From assembly GCA_031554215.1 (NCBI GenBank), contig JAVBKF010000162.1:1-15849 (forward strand): 15,849 nt of DNA, written 5' to 3'. The stretch comes from JAVBKE01 sp031554215. Lineage in GTDB: Bacteria; Bacillota; Bacilli; JARBTR01. The notes under the pieces are model-generated. The model worked only from the letters and a program-made list of their open reading frames with translations, searched no databases and was not told where the DNA came from. Shown in pieces: positions 1-7,580 of this stretch; within the stretch, counting starts at the first letter, position 1, and each line of letters starts with the position of its first letter. A program made the position numbers and the translations under genes.

Positions 1-1431
1 TAACGTGTTAATATCAAGGTCATTTGTTGGCTCATCGAGCAGTAACACATTCGGGCACTGAATCAATATCTTTAATAAGTACAGGCGTCGCCTTTCACCA
101 CCGGAAAGTTTTCCAATCAAAGTTCCGTGCGTATGAGCTGGGAAGAGGAATCGTTCTAGCATCTGGGCAACGGAAACCTCGCTACCATCAGCAAGCGAAA
201 TTGTCTCTGCAGTCTCCTGCAAGTATTGAAGGAGTCGCTTTTCCTCTGGGATGTCAACAAGTTCTTGTGAAAAGTATCCGATTTTCACCGTAGTACCGAG
301 GTCTACCTCGCCCTGGTCTGGGGCCATCTCTCCTGTGAGTACTTTAAGTAAGGTCGTTTTACCTGCGCCATTGTCACCGATAATGCCAATTCGATCTCCC
401 TTCTGCAGGAGTACTGAAAACTGATCGAAACACATCTTATCCCCAAAACATTTCCGAATCGCTTTCGCTTCAATGACTTTCTTTCCGAGTCTGCTTGAAT
501 TTGTCTCCATCTCGAGTTGGGTCGTTGTTTCCTTGGATTGGTAGTCTTTTTGAATATCGTCGAAGCGGCCAATACGTGCTTTCTGCTTAGTCGTTCTAGC
601 TTTTGCGCCTTTACGCATCCAAGCGAGTTCGGCACGGAAGAGTCGTCCTAATTTTTGGGAGGCCTTCTCAGTCAGTTCATCCTGTATTGCTTTGGATTCC
701 ATGTATTGCTGGTAATTACCCTTATACTCGTGTAATTTCTGTGAGGATAATTCCCAGATTTTCGTGGTACAGGCATCGAGGAAATAGCGATCATGAGTGA
801 CAAATAGAATCGCTTTCGTATAGTTCTGTAAATACCCTTGTAACCATTCCGTGCACTCAAAATCTAGATGGTTCGTTGGTTCATCGAGTATTAACAAATC
901 AGGGCTTTCAACGAGTACTTTGGCGAGTGCCACGCGTTTTTTTTGCCCACCAGAAAGTTGGTTAATCCGCGTTTGCGAATCGTGAATGCCCAGCTTGTTT
1001 AGAATCATTTCCACTTTTGAATGCAGTTCCCATCCGCCGAGTCCATCCATTTGATCTTGCAAAACAAAGGATTGCTTCTGCAAAGTCGTATTATCTGTGT
1101 CCAGTTTCAACTGCTCAAGGTTGTCATCGTAATCACGAACAAGCTTAAATAAGGGTGTGTCATTGCGGAATAGGTAGTGATGGATCGTTTCATCGTAATC
1201 CATATCAAAATCCTGTGCTAAATAGGCAATTTGGTAGTCATTTGGCTTTTCTACCATACTACTGTCAGCCGCGTCGAGTCCTGCAATGATATTCAGTAAA
1301 GTTGACTTGCCAGTGCCGTTGATGCCAATGAGACCAATGCGCTCACCTTCGCTAATTGAGAAATCTAGTCCCTCAAAAAGTGTCTTATCTCCGGCCGTCT
1401 TCTTCACGCCGGTTGCTTTATATATTTTCAT
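1..1431 (-). CDS. ABC-F family ATPase, Uup/YfmR type (3' end beyond window)
   Basis: Cytosolic ABC-F ATPase with two fused nucleotide-binding domains and no membrane segment. Family members bind the ribosome and relieve stalled translation; YfmR/Uup proteins are linked to difficult peptides such as polyproline. The frame is open from the ATG at 1431 to the edge, 477 residues, where about 630 is usual, so the C-terminal part is missing. Domain 1 has Walker A GINGTGKS (36-43), signature LSGGQ (159-163) and Walker B LLILDEP with catalytic Glu184. The linker RAELAWMRKGAKART (about 266-280) is typical of the Uup/YfmR branch. Domain 2 has Walker A GDNGAGKT (352-359), signature LSGGE (442-446) and LLLDEPTNDLDI with Glu467. 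A GAGG ribosome site lies 5 nt before the start. Subfamily assignment is from memory of motifs; orthology to yfmR itself is not proven. Confidence 0.93.
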   Translation of the reverse strand, partial: MKIYKATGVKKTAGDKTLFEGLDFSISEGERIGLIGINGTGKSTLLNIIAGLDAADSSMVEKPNDYQIAYLAQDFDMDYDETIHHYLFRNDTPLFKLVRDYDDNLEQLKLDTDNTTLQKQSFVLQDQMDGLGGWELHSKVEMILNKLGIHDSQTRINQLSGGQKKRVALAKVLVESPDLLILDEPTNHLDFECTEWLQGYLQNYTKAILFVTHDRYFLDACTTKIWELSSQKLHEYKGNYQQYMESKAIQDELTEKASQKLGRLFRAELAWMRKGAKARTTKQKARIGRFDDIQKDYQSKETTTQLEMETNSSRLGKKVIEAKAIRKCFGDKMCFDQFSVLLQKGDRIGIIGDNGAGKTTLLKVLTGEMAPDQGEVDLGTTVKIGYFSQELVDIPEEKRLLQYLQETAETISLADGSEVSVAQMLERFLFPAHTHGTLIGKLSGGERRRLYLLKILIQCPNVLLLDEPTNDLDINTL

Positions 1432-1464
1432 CGCTACCTCATTTTCCTAATAAGTCTCTCCCTT

Positions 1465-1470
1465 ATTATA
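1465..1470 (-). promoter_or_regulatory. -10 box, likely promoter of the ABC-F gene
   Basis: Read on the minus strand this is a perfect TATAAT about 34 nt before the ABC-F start codon. No good -35 box lies at 17 nt; the nearest candidate TTTTCA is about 22 nt upstream, so the promoter is only partly supported. Confidence 0.4.
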
Positions 1471-1559
1471 AATGATAGTCGATAAAATAGGGTGAAAAAG
1501 TTTGCACTAGTTGTTTAGCAAAATCCGATACAATCATTGATAAAGGATGCACATTTTAA

Positions 1560-1984
1560 ACTAGGTTCCATTTGTAAGATGGGACTAGATTTGACGACAT
1601 CCTGTCTGGTGGTGATCAAACTACTTGAATCATCGGTGATATTGATCATGAAGCGGGAATCTGACTAAGCAAGTGCGACCGAAGCGCATCACTCATCACC
1701 CTCATAGATGCTAGCGTAGAATGCGACAAGTTTGAGGGAAGGAAATGCAGCTATCTCGGCAATAGACTAGAGAGACATCGAGCTATTGCAGCTTTATTCA
1801 GTTTTTTGACGAGCAATTGCCCATTCTTAGTCATTCGTAAAGCTATACCGCACTATGTGAAAATAGAGCAGATTAAGCGCTAAGTTTTGATTGCTGATGA
1901 GCTAGAACCCCGGAGTGTTTACCGCCATCTACGGAAGCATATTTCACCTGAAAAGGATACCTGTTCTGTGCCCGAGTATCCATA
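1560..1984 (+). pseudogene. Decayed coding sequence, family not recognised
   Basis: This stretch has no intact gene. On the plus strand one frame stays open from about 1665 to the stop at 1881-1883 (roughly 72 codons, no good start) and continues in the same frame to the stop at 1983-1985. The conceptual peptide has ordinary protein composition, for example LGNRLERHRAIAALFSF and later ADELEPRSVYRHLRKHI, which suggests a former gene broken by stops. A sister fragment in another frame follows at 1985. I do not recognise the family. It could also be chance open frame; the length alone is not decisive. Confidence 0.3.
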
Positions 1985-2182
1985 GTGGCGGATGTCGGGA
2001 ATATTCTCATTCTAAGAAGTAGCGCAATCGTTCTGCAAGAGGTTCCATCCTGCGTGAATCCATTTTACAAAGCGCTTGGCCTAGAAACAATTTCGACAAT
2101 GCCTGTATTTCTTAATCGTGCAGGTATTAGAAAAGCACAAGCTAAACAGATTATCCAATCATTTCAAGTGACGCCTTGCTAA
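1985..2182 (+). pseudogene. Short open frame, probable C-terminal gene remnant
   Basis: A 65-codon frame starting with GTG. It has no convincing ribosome site and begins overlapping the stop of the preceding open frame, one frame over. The C-terminal half (LNRAGIRKAQAKQIIQSF) looks like real amphipathic helix, so I read this as the tail of the same decayed gene that spans 1560-1984. Function unknown. It might alternatively be a small independent protein, but nothing upstream supports a start here. Confidence 0.3.
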
Positions 2183-2280
2183 AATAAGGTCAGGAACAGA
2201 AGTAGGGTGACTGAGATAGGCACACTGCCATGATTTGCTCATAAAATGGGGATAAATCATTGATAAAGGTAGGCGGAACG

Positions 2281-2817
2281 ATGACACAGAATTTCGGTCA
2301 CAGAGCCAAGGAAGAAACGTTTGCGGCTGATGTAAACAACAGCCCCTTTTTCCAAAAGGATCCGCTTAATTTCATTAACATTATGGGGCAAGATCAGCTC
2401 AGTACACTGGAAAACACTTCACTACTTGATATCTTCCTCAGTAGTGGACATATCGTTGAACCGCACTATCACCAAAACGCGGCGGAATTGGTGTATTGTA
2501 TTGCTGGTGCAGCCGCTATTTCAATTCTAAATCCCAATACAAAACGAATGATGAACTATAATGTGACACCCGGGCAAGTCGTCAACATACCACGCGGGTG
2601 GTGGCATTACGAAATTGCTACAGCGAATCACACGCACTTACTCGCTATTTTTGATGCACCAAAGCCAGAAGTCATTCTCGGTTCAGATATTTTAGCGATA
2701 ACACCTGCTGATGCAATGGCCTACACCTATGGTGTGAGTGAACATCAGTGGAAGCAGGCAACGACGAATGTCAAGCCATCGACTTATATCGGTCCGACGA
2801 CATCTGGTCATCATTAA
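2281..2817 (+). CDS. Single-domain cupin protein
   Basis: A small cytosolic beta-barrel protein of the cupin superfamily. Motif 1 fits the consensus G(X)5HXH(X)4E(X)6G exactly, in GHIVEPHYH...E...G (His62, His64, Glu69 counted from the ATG). Motif 2 is GQVVNIPRGWWH, giving the fourth metal ligand His109; the Asn usual after it is replaced by Ala. All four metal ligands (3-His/1-Glu) are therefore present, as in metal-binding cupins such as oxalate decarboxylase-like or germin-like proteins, but the substrate cannot be read from the sequence. I chose the ATG at 2281, behind AAAGGTAGGCGG; a TTG at 2260 preceded by GGGG would add seven residues. The gene is followed directly by the IS3 remnant with no visible terminator. 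Confidence 0.85.
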   Translation: MTQNFGHRAKEETFAADVNNSPFFQKDPLNFINIMGQDQLSTLENTSLLDIFLSSGHIVEPHYHQNAAELVYCIAGAAAISILNPNTKRMMNYNVTPGQVVNIPRGWWHYEIATANHTHLLAIFDAPKPEVILGSDILAITPADAMAYTYGVSEHQWKQATTNVKPSTYIGPTTSGHH

Positions 2818-2910
2818 TGGATGATGATTCAAAAGAGTACCCGCAACAGAAAATACAGCCTAAAAAAGAATCACCTGAGCATCAGAGGAATCTGTTTGCT
2901 TGGGCTATTT

Positions 2911-3208
2911 AAGTATTGCCAACTTAGTGAAGAATACAAACAAGATGCAGTAAACCGCTACTACATAGTCAACAAATCAATAGACCTAGTGGCAAATGAA
3001 TTTAAAATAGATGTATCTACACTAACAAGAGGGACTTCTAGCACAATGGCTAACAATAGTTTCGTAAACCATTGCGGATTAGGTAACAGTCGCTCCCGAT
3101 GGAGAAAAAGAAATACTGCGATTGAAGAACGAGCTTCGTGATACAAACGATAGGTTGGACATCCTAAAGAAGTTCATCAACAGACTAATGACAAACAAAT
3201 TTCATTAA
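2911..3208 (+). pseudogene. IS3-family transposase OrfA remnant (frameshifted)
   Basis: The first part (from about 2911) reads SEEYKQDAVNRYY, then SIDLVANEFKIDVSTLTR, the helix-turn-helix of IS3-type OrfA (compare the family pattern of ...AVxLY..., SVAxELGIDxSTLRRW). After a frameshift the second part, 3083-3208, reads VTVAPDGEKEILRLKNELRD and on to DILKKFINRLM, the leucine-zipper/coiled-coil C-terminus of OrfA that precedes the orfA/orfB overlap. The two parts lie in frames 1 and 2, so the protein is broken. A start codon at 2821 could give a longer frame, but residues before 2911 do not look like OrfA. Confidence 0.7.
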
Positions 3209-3284
3209 TGGTGAACTGAAATTTATCTCGCAAAAAACGCAAAGTATCTGTTATCAGGATGTTAAGAATCTAAGGCGTTTCAAC

Positions 3285-3312
3285 ATCGTTTATTCTAGCT
3301 AGAATAAACGAT
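3285..3312. repeat. Perfect 28-bp palindrome
   Basis: The left half ATCGTTTATTCTAG is followed immediately by its exact reverse complement CTAGAATAAACGAT, with no spacer. It lies between the orfA and orfB remnants. It has no T-tract, so it is not a normal intrinsic terminator. It may be a dimeric protein-binding site or the fused ends of a lost insertion. Confidence 0.85.
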
Positions 3313-3372
3313 ACCCTTTAAAATAATCGAAACGAAAGCGGGGCATGAAAACTGAAATAAATAGCGTTTGCC

Positions 3373-3535
3373 ATGACCCCAGACAAAACTTTGGTGCACA
3401 AAAAATATAAAAAGTTGAATGATCAAGGTTTTCAAATCAGCGAGCGAACCGTTGGTTTATAGATGAAAAAAGCTGGCATTAAAGCAAATGTTGTTTTTTC
3501 CCTACAAAAACAACAACAATTAACCCGGATTTTGA
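3373..3535 (+). pseudogene. IS3-family transposase OrfB fragments
   Basis: The frame from 3373 reads VHKKYKKLNDQGFQISERTV, then GL, a stop at 3460, then MKKAGIKAN. This matches the N-terminal region of IS3-family OrfB, where the pattern KLNxQGFxISxRTVxRxMKKxGIKA is usual. In another frame, at 3522-3542, NPDFDQK follows, as expected a little further into such proteins. The catalytic DDE region is absent or unrecognisable. With the orfA remnant upstream, it is a dead IS copy. Its ends cannot be defined because no terminal inverted repeats were found. Confidence 0.6.
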
Positions 3536-3910
3536 TCAGAAGCTTTGTTTTTCGTTTGCATGAGAATAAAAGTGATCCAGTTGCTTTTGATTAGTCCTGC
3601 TTGAACACAAAGGAAATTGACATCAAAGCAAGATGCCGTATCACTGTAGCCCTTTGTGCGTTTCTCTTTCAGCGACAAGTGCATAAATCTTCCTGCCCAA
3701 TCATACAAGTAGATGACGACATGCGTGCTATGTACAGTAGTCTAACAGCAAACATTTGTGGTAAAAAGACAAGAGATGAATTTGCCGCATGCCTAAGTGG
3801 AAATCTTCAGATAACCCCTTGGAATAATCCCCCATAATACCAATATCACATTCATACTAACACAACCCAAATAGTGCCCTATCGTTAATGAGCCCTCTTC
3901 GCATCAAACT
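3536..3910. other. Gene-less stretch upstream of the cyclase
   Basis: No recognisable gene. Overlapping frames on both strands (plus 3601-3837 and minus 3520-3708) are open, but neither has a ribosome site or a family I recognise; the plus frame begins with TTG. This may be further debris of the IS element or of the gene it struck. Confidence 0.4.
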
Positions 3911-3924
3911 GAACAGTTCTGTTC
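3911..3924. promoter_or_regulatory. Candidate operator upstream of the cyclase
   Basis: An inverted repeat GAACAG-TT-CTGTTC lies 48 bp before the cyclase start and overlaps a second dyad AACTG-AA-CAGTT. It superficially recalls a LexA box (GAAC-N4-GTTC), but its half-site spacing is 6, not 4, so LexA is unlikely. No clear promoter could be placed around it. Confidence 0.25.
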
Positions 3925-3972
3925 TTACGCGCCAATGAATCCGATAAGCCAGCAAGGAAGGAGCGGAAAGTC

Positions 3973-5841
3973 ATGATCAACGCGAAGCCGAAATCCGCAT
4001 GGATCATCAGTCAACTGAGAAGAAGCCAATCACTTGATGGATCATGGTCATATCCATTTGAAACTGGTATTACAACGGATGCCTACACCATTATTTTGCT
4101 GCGATCACTGGAAATAGACACTGAAGAAACATTGATCAGTGGGCTAGCAACAAGGATCATATCGAAGCAAGAAAAAAATGGTGCATGGAAAGTTTTTCAC
4201 GACGAGCATGAGGGAAACCTCACAACAACGGTTGAAGCCTACTATGCCCTACTTTACTCGGGTTACTTTCATCAGGACGATCCAAGGCTAACAAAAGCAA
4301 AGCGTTTTATACTGGCGAAAGGCGGGCTACGCGAGGTCAACATCTTTGCGAAAATCCTGTTAGCTATTACAGGGCAAATTGACTATCCAAGCTTTTTTCC
4401 CCTACCAATAGAAGCGATATTACTACCACTGACATCACCCATTAACTTTTACTCACTTTCAATGTTTGGAAGAGCAAATATGACACCGTTCATGATTATC
4501 GTTGATAAAAAATATGGTCTGAGAACAGTGAAAACGCCGAGTTTAAGTGATTTAAATGTCGACAGGCACCAAGCTAATTCATGGATTTTGCCGCATGAAT
4601 GGCAACAATGGCTTCCGGTTCTGAAAGAGGAGTTTGATGGTTTGGCAGGTTCGCCAGAACAGATACACGCACTAGCAATCGGGCGAGCAAAGCAGTATAT
4701 GCTGGACCATATTGAGGCAGATGGGACCTATCTCAGCTACTATAGCAGTACTTTTTTGATGATTTACGCATTGTTATCCCTTGGTTATCCAAAAACAGAC
4801 CCGCTCATCATGCGTGCACTTGCCGGTATTAAATCGATGAAATGTGATATCAACGGACTGCCACATATGCAGTTTACAACAGCCAATGTATGGAACACGT
4901 CGTTAATTGGTTACGCATTGCAGACTGCAGGGACCCAAGCAGACGACCCCATGCTGGCGCGGGCGAGTCGATACCTACTAGGAAAGCAACATGACAAGTT
5001 TGGCGACTGGATTATTCATAATCGAAATCAACTACCTGGTGGGTGGGGTTTTTCAGATATTAACACGATCAATCCAGATGTTGATGATACGATTGCTACG
5101 CTCCGGATGTTAGCGGGCATACCTGCATTCAACAAGGAGTCATGGAACAAGGGCGTAAGCTGGCTATTATCAATGCAAAACGACGATGGTGGCTGGGCTG
5201 CCTTTGAAAAAAATACAAACAACCCCTATCTACAGCTCTTGCCGATTGAAAAAGGAAAGTTGATCTTATCAGATCCATCCTGTGCAGATATAACAGGGCG
5301 AACACTTGAATTCCTAGGCGGTCACACGACCATTCAGTTACAGCATCCATCTGTAAAAAAAGCGACAGCATGGCTAATGGCCAATCAGAAAGAAGATGGT
5401 TCTTGGTATGGAAGGTGGGGGATATGTACGATCTACGGTACTTGGGCTGCTGTGATGGGGCTGGTAGCTGTCGGTATTTCAAGGGATCATCGAGCCGTGG
5501 ATCGGGCGGTCAAATGGTTAGAGAATATCCAAAATGAGGATGGTGGTTGGGGCGAATCTTGCATGAGTGACCAACAAGAAAAGTACATCGCTCTTGGTGA
5601 GAGTACACTGATCCATACTGCTTGGGCATTGGATGCTTTGGTTGCGGCAGCCGTAGAGTCAACAACAGCCATTGAAAAAGGAATTTCCTATCTGGTTCAA
5701 TCTGTTGGGGGTGAAGACTGGGCGTCATCCTACCCTGTTGGTCAAGGGATAGCAGGCTTTTACTATATTCATTATCACAGCTATCGGCATGTATTTCCTT
5801 TGATTACTTTATCACATTACCATGCGAAATTTGGTGTGTGA
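3973..5841 (+). CDS. sqhC: Squalene-hopene / sporulenol-type terpene cyclase
   Basis: Class II triterpene cyclase family, which cyclises linear isoprenoids (squalene, or tetraprenyl-beta-curcumene in Bacillus) by protonation. The acid motif DVDD (Asp369, 371, 372) sits in NPDVDDTIATL, the usual SHC context. QW motifs that brace the two alpha-barrels are visible: around DGSW (22-25), KQEKNGAW (to 72), QNDDGGW (402-408), NQKEDGSW (471-478) and QNEDGGW (520-526). The C-terminus YYIHYHSYRHVFPLITLSHY is also typical. At 622 residues it is full length (the Bacillus enzyme is about 630). The start has a strong site, GGAAGGAG, 9 nt before the ATG. The protein is expected at the membrane face. I favour the Bacillus SqhC type from residue patterns, but hopene and sporulenol products cannot be told apart here. 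No partner prenyltransferase is in the window. Confidence 0.9.
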   Translation: MINAKPKSAWIISQLRRSQSLDGSWSYPFETGITTDAYTIILLRSLEIDTEETLISGLATRIISKQEKNGAWKVFHDEHEGNLTTTVEAYYALLYSGYFHQDDPRLTKAKRFILAKGGLREVNIFAKILLAITGQIDYPSFFPLPIEAILLPLTSPINFYSLSMFGRANMTPFMIIVDKKYGLRTVKTPSLSDLNVDRHQANSWILPHEWQQWLPVLKEEFDGLAGSPEQIHALAIGRAKQYMLDHIEADGTYLSYYSSTFLMIYALLSLGYPKTDPLIMRALAGIKSMKCDINGLPHMQFTTANVWNTSLIGYALQTAGTQADDPMLARASRYLLGKQHDKFGDWIIHNRNQLPGGWGFSDINTINPDVDDTIATLRMLAGIPAFNKESWNKGVSWLLSMQNDDGGWAAFEKNTNNPYLQLLPIEKGKLILSDPSCADITGRTLEFLGGHTTIQLQHPSVKKATAWLMANQKEDGSWYGRWGICTIYGTWAAVMGLVAVGISRDHRAVDRAVKWLENIQNEDGGWGESCMSDQQEKYIALGESTLIHTAWALDALVAAAVESTTAIEKGISYLVQSVGGEDWASSYPVGQGIAGFYYIHYHSYRHVFPLITLSHYHAKFGV

Positions 5842-5848
5842 CGAGGTG

Positions 5849-5926
5849 ATGACAGATACAATTTCCTACTTGAAGCTACGGTTTACGATCTATTTAACTT
5901 TTCTAATACACATACTTAGTTGCTAA
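5849..5926 (+). CDS. 25-residue open frame coupled to the cyclase stop
   Basis: A frame starting MTDTISYLKLRFTIYLTF begins 7 nt after the cyclase stop and is preceded immediately by GAGGTG. The spacing from that site to the ATG is very short. It ends after 25 residues and has a hydrophobic stretch. It may be a tiny membrane peptide, or the stump of a gene once coupled to the cyclase. It resembles no family I can name. Confidence 0.2.
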   Translation: MTDTISYLKLRFTIYLTFLIHILSC

Positions 5927-6214
5927 TACATCATAACCAATGTCTAAAATGAATTTATAAAGAAATTGTATTCTTGTCTTTATTGCGTTTTTATAACGCG
6001 TAAATCTGGACTATGCCATAGCTCTTGTGTATCCCTTTTTTCTGCTATTTAACTGTAAAAACAGGGAATCATAATTGAACGTTTTCATGAGTATTAGCAG
6101 ATTATGATGCTTTAATTCACATCAAGAATAAGGTGCGTGAGCTCATGGTGGTTGAAGCGGTTGAAGTATTTGGGGTGTAGACAGACTAAATAACAGTATA
6201 CGTAATAAAACAGA
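5927..6214. other. Gene-less stretch after the cyclase
   Basis: AT-rich sequence with no gene I can support. One short plus-strand frame ending at 6180 reads ALIHIKNKVRELMVVEAVEV, about 27 codons with no start, and may be a remnant. No terminator for the cyclase is obvious in it. Confidence 0.4.
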
Positions 6215-6254
6215 CAAAAATTAATGCCAAGTGCGGGTTCGCTCTTGGCATTAA
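6215..6254 (-). terminator. Intrinsic terminator of the ArsR-SRPBCC operon
   Basis: An 11-bp perfect stem (TTAATGCCAAG at 6221-6231 with CTTGGCATTAA at 6244-6254) continues, after one T-T mismatch, with GCG/CGC and a four-base loop. Read on the minus strand it is followed by TTTTTG, so it serves the minus-strand operon, about 140 bp past its last stop. The plus-strand side lacks a T-tract. Confidence 0.8.
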
Positions 6255-6395
6255 ACTTTAAAAAAAGGGATAAATGTTGTTTTGAGATTTGTCTTAATGA
6301 GGTCGGTTTGGTGAGAGCAGGACTGCTCCAAAATGGGTTGGTCCTAATTGCTCAATAGGTATTTGAAGCATCCTGCCACACCTTTATTGCTAGGT

Positions 6396-6881
6396 TTACT
6401 GGTTCTGCAAATGTTTCACTAATTTATCAAAGGTAGCATCGTATCCCATTGTTACGCCGTCTAGTGCCTCATCGAATGTCTTCATTTCAATCTCGGATGC
6501 ATTCACAGGAACAGCGACAAAATGCATCTCTGTTTTGCCATTCTTCTCGGTAAATGTGAGCGTATTAAGAATTTCTGCTGGCCAAGTCGGCATCATTGGA
6601 TGACCAGAGAGGTTCCCTACTTCATCTGTAATGGCACTAACGAAAACGAGCTTTTCTGGTGCAGTGATTTCTTTATAAACGAATTGCCCCCATAATGTGA
6701 ATCCATCGGCAGTAGCCATGCAGTAACGAAACTTTCCGTCTGGCTTTAACTCGAATGTAGCAACATCAAGTGTGCAACCTTCTGGTCCCCACCATTGTGC
6801 TAAATGTTCTGACTGTGTCCATACCTTAAAAACAAGATCCCGTGGTGCGTCGATTGTCCGTGTAATTTCTAATTGATTCAT
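6396..6881 (-). CDS. SRPBCC / AHSA1-type protein
   Basis: A 161-residue soluble protein of the START/AHSA1-like (SRPBCC) fold, a helix-grip barrel with a hydrophobic ligand cavity. Family marks are the N-terminal LEITRTIDAPRDLVFKVWT, the conserved SEHLAQWWGPEGCT, the mid-region GQFVYKEITAPEKLVF and a C-terminal long helix ending TFDKLVKHLQNQ. Length is normal. GGAGG lies 7 nt before the ATG. It is the second gene of an operon, 53 nt behind an ArsR-type repressor, a frequent pairing in Bacillota; the ligand and role are unknown. The repressor presumably controls both genes. Confidence 0.88.
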   Translation of the reverse strand: MNQLEITRTIDAPRDLVFKVWTQSEHLAQWWGPEGCTLDVATFELKPDGKFRYCMATADGFTLWGQFVYKEITAPEKLVFVSAITDEVGNLSGHPMMPTWPAEILNTLTFTEKNGKTEMHFVAVPVNASEIEMKTFDEALDGVTMGYDATFDKLVKHLQNQ

Positions 6882-6934
6882 TATGTTCCTCCAAAAGTCT
6901 ATTTTTTAAAAAGCAGGTTCAATTATTCCTCATT

Positions 6935-7258
6935 CTATGGTTTCTCGGATTTTCCTTGTAATGTGGCTAAATAGGTTTCCATCCGATCAAATCGCGATTC
7001 CCAAAGGTTAGAGAATGATTGTACCCAGACATCTATTTCTCGAAAAGGCTCTGACCGCAATTGATAAACTCTTCGGTTGGCAACTGGTCTTATTTTGACG
7101 ATTTCACAGTCATTTAATACTTTTAAATGTTTAGAAACCAGCGGTTGTTTCATCGCTAGCTTTTCGGAAATCTCACCGACAGAGAGTGGTCCACTACGAA
7201 GAAGTTCAATAATTTGCAGGCGGCTAGGTTCAGATATTGCTCTCAAAATTTTGTCCAT
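6935..7258 (-). CDS. ArsR-family winged-helix repressor
   Basis: A 107-residue DNA-binding protein. The N-terminus DKILRAISEPSRLQIIELL is the ArsR hallmark, followed by LSVGEISEKLAMKQPLVSKH, the helix-turn-helix with recognition helix, and the wing KIRPVANRRVYQL. The metal-binding ELCVCD-type cysteine motif is absent (one Cys only, in NDCEIV), so it is not a classical metal sensor; it belongs with the ArsR subgroup paired with SRPBCC proteins. The start at 7258 is set by the family N-terminus. It has no ribosome site: the -10 box ends 5 nt before the ATG, which implies a leaderless transcript. It is likely to bind the palindrome in its own promoter. Confidence 0.9.
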   Translation of the reverse strand: MDKILRAISEPSRLQIIELLRSGPLSVGEISEKLAMKQPLVSKHLKVLNDCEIVKIRPVANRRVYQLRSEPFREIDVWVQSFSNLWESRFDRMETYLATLQGKSEKP

Positions 7259-7263
7259 AACTT

Positions 7264-7293
7264 AATATAACTCAGCAGGAATATTCCTGTCAA
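7264..7293 (-). promoter_or_regulatory. ArsR-SRPBCC operon promoter
   Basis: Minus strand: perfect -35 TTGACA (7288-7293), 18-bp spacer, -10 TATATT (7264-7269). The predicted start point falls on or within two bases of the ATG at 7258. Confidence 0.8.
7276..7289. promoter_or_regulatory. Palindromic operator in the ArsR promoter
   Basis: A perfect 14-bp palindrome, CAGGAATATTCCTG, fills most of the spacer and overlaps the -35 box by two bases. A protein bound here would block RNA polymerase. The adjacent ArsR-type repressor is the natural candidate, giving autoregulation. Confidence 0.65.
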
Positions 7294-7580
7294 GTTATAT
7301 TTGGTGAATAACTGGCTATTCTATTGATAAGTGCACTTACGGCTGTATGGGGATTCAGTAGTACAGAAGGAGGCGGGGGAGATGGAAGATGCGGGTGGTG
7401 TCTAGTCAGGGCAGTTAGGGAAGAAAAGATGAACCGTTTTATCTCTATTTAGATCAATAATTTTGCTACTTGTTTATCAATCATGCAGTTTTTTTTGTGT
7501 TTAGAATAGCTAAAGTGGATGTACGCTATTTGTTACGTATTCTGGTGCATTCATCATAGGTTCCTGATTCTGATCAAAAC
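7294..7580. other. Gene-less stretch before the glucosidase pseudogene
   Basis: No supportable gene. A purine-rich run (GGAGGCGGGGGAGATGG near 7367-7383) contains a ribosome-site-like sequence, but the frame after it closes within a few codons. The right end probably holds unrecognisable 5' parts of the GH13 pseudogene. Confidence 0.4.

Noticed and set aside
303..860. Several open frames of 62-110 codons on both strands inside 24-860
   Set aside because: They are shadows of the ABC-F gene, whose minus-strand frame is continuous with all motifs in order from 1431 to the window edge.
3520..3708. Minus-strand frame of 62 codons
   Set aside because: It has no ribosome site, no family resemblance, and overlaps IS3 OrfB debris on the other strand.
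3911..3924. LexA (SOS) box upstream of the cyclase
   Set aside because: The GAAC and GTTC halves are 6 bp apart; the Gram-positive LexA site needs 4. Kept only as an unspecified dyad.
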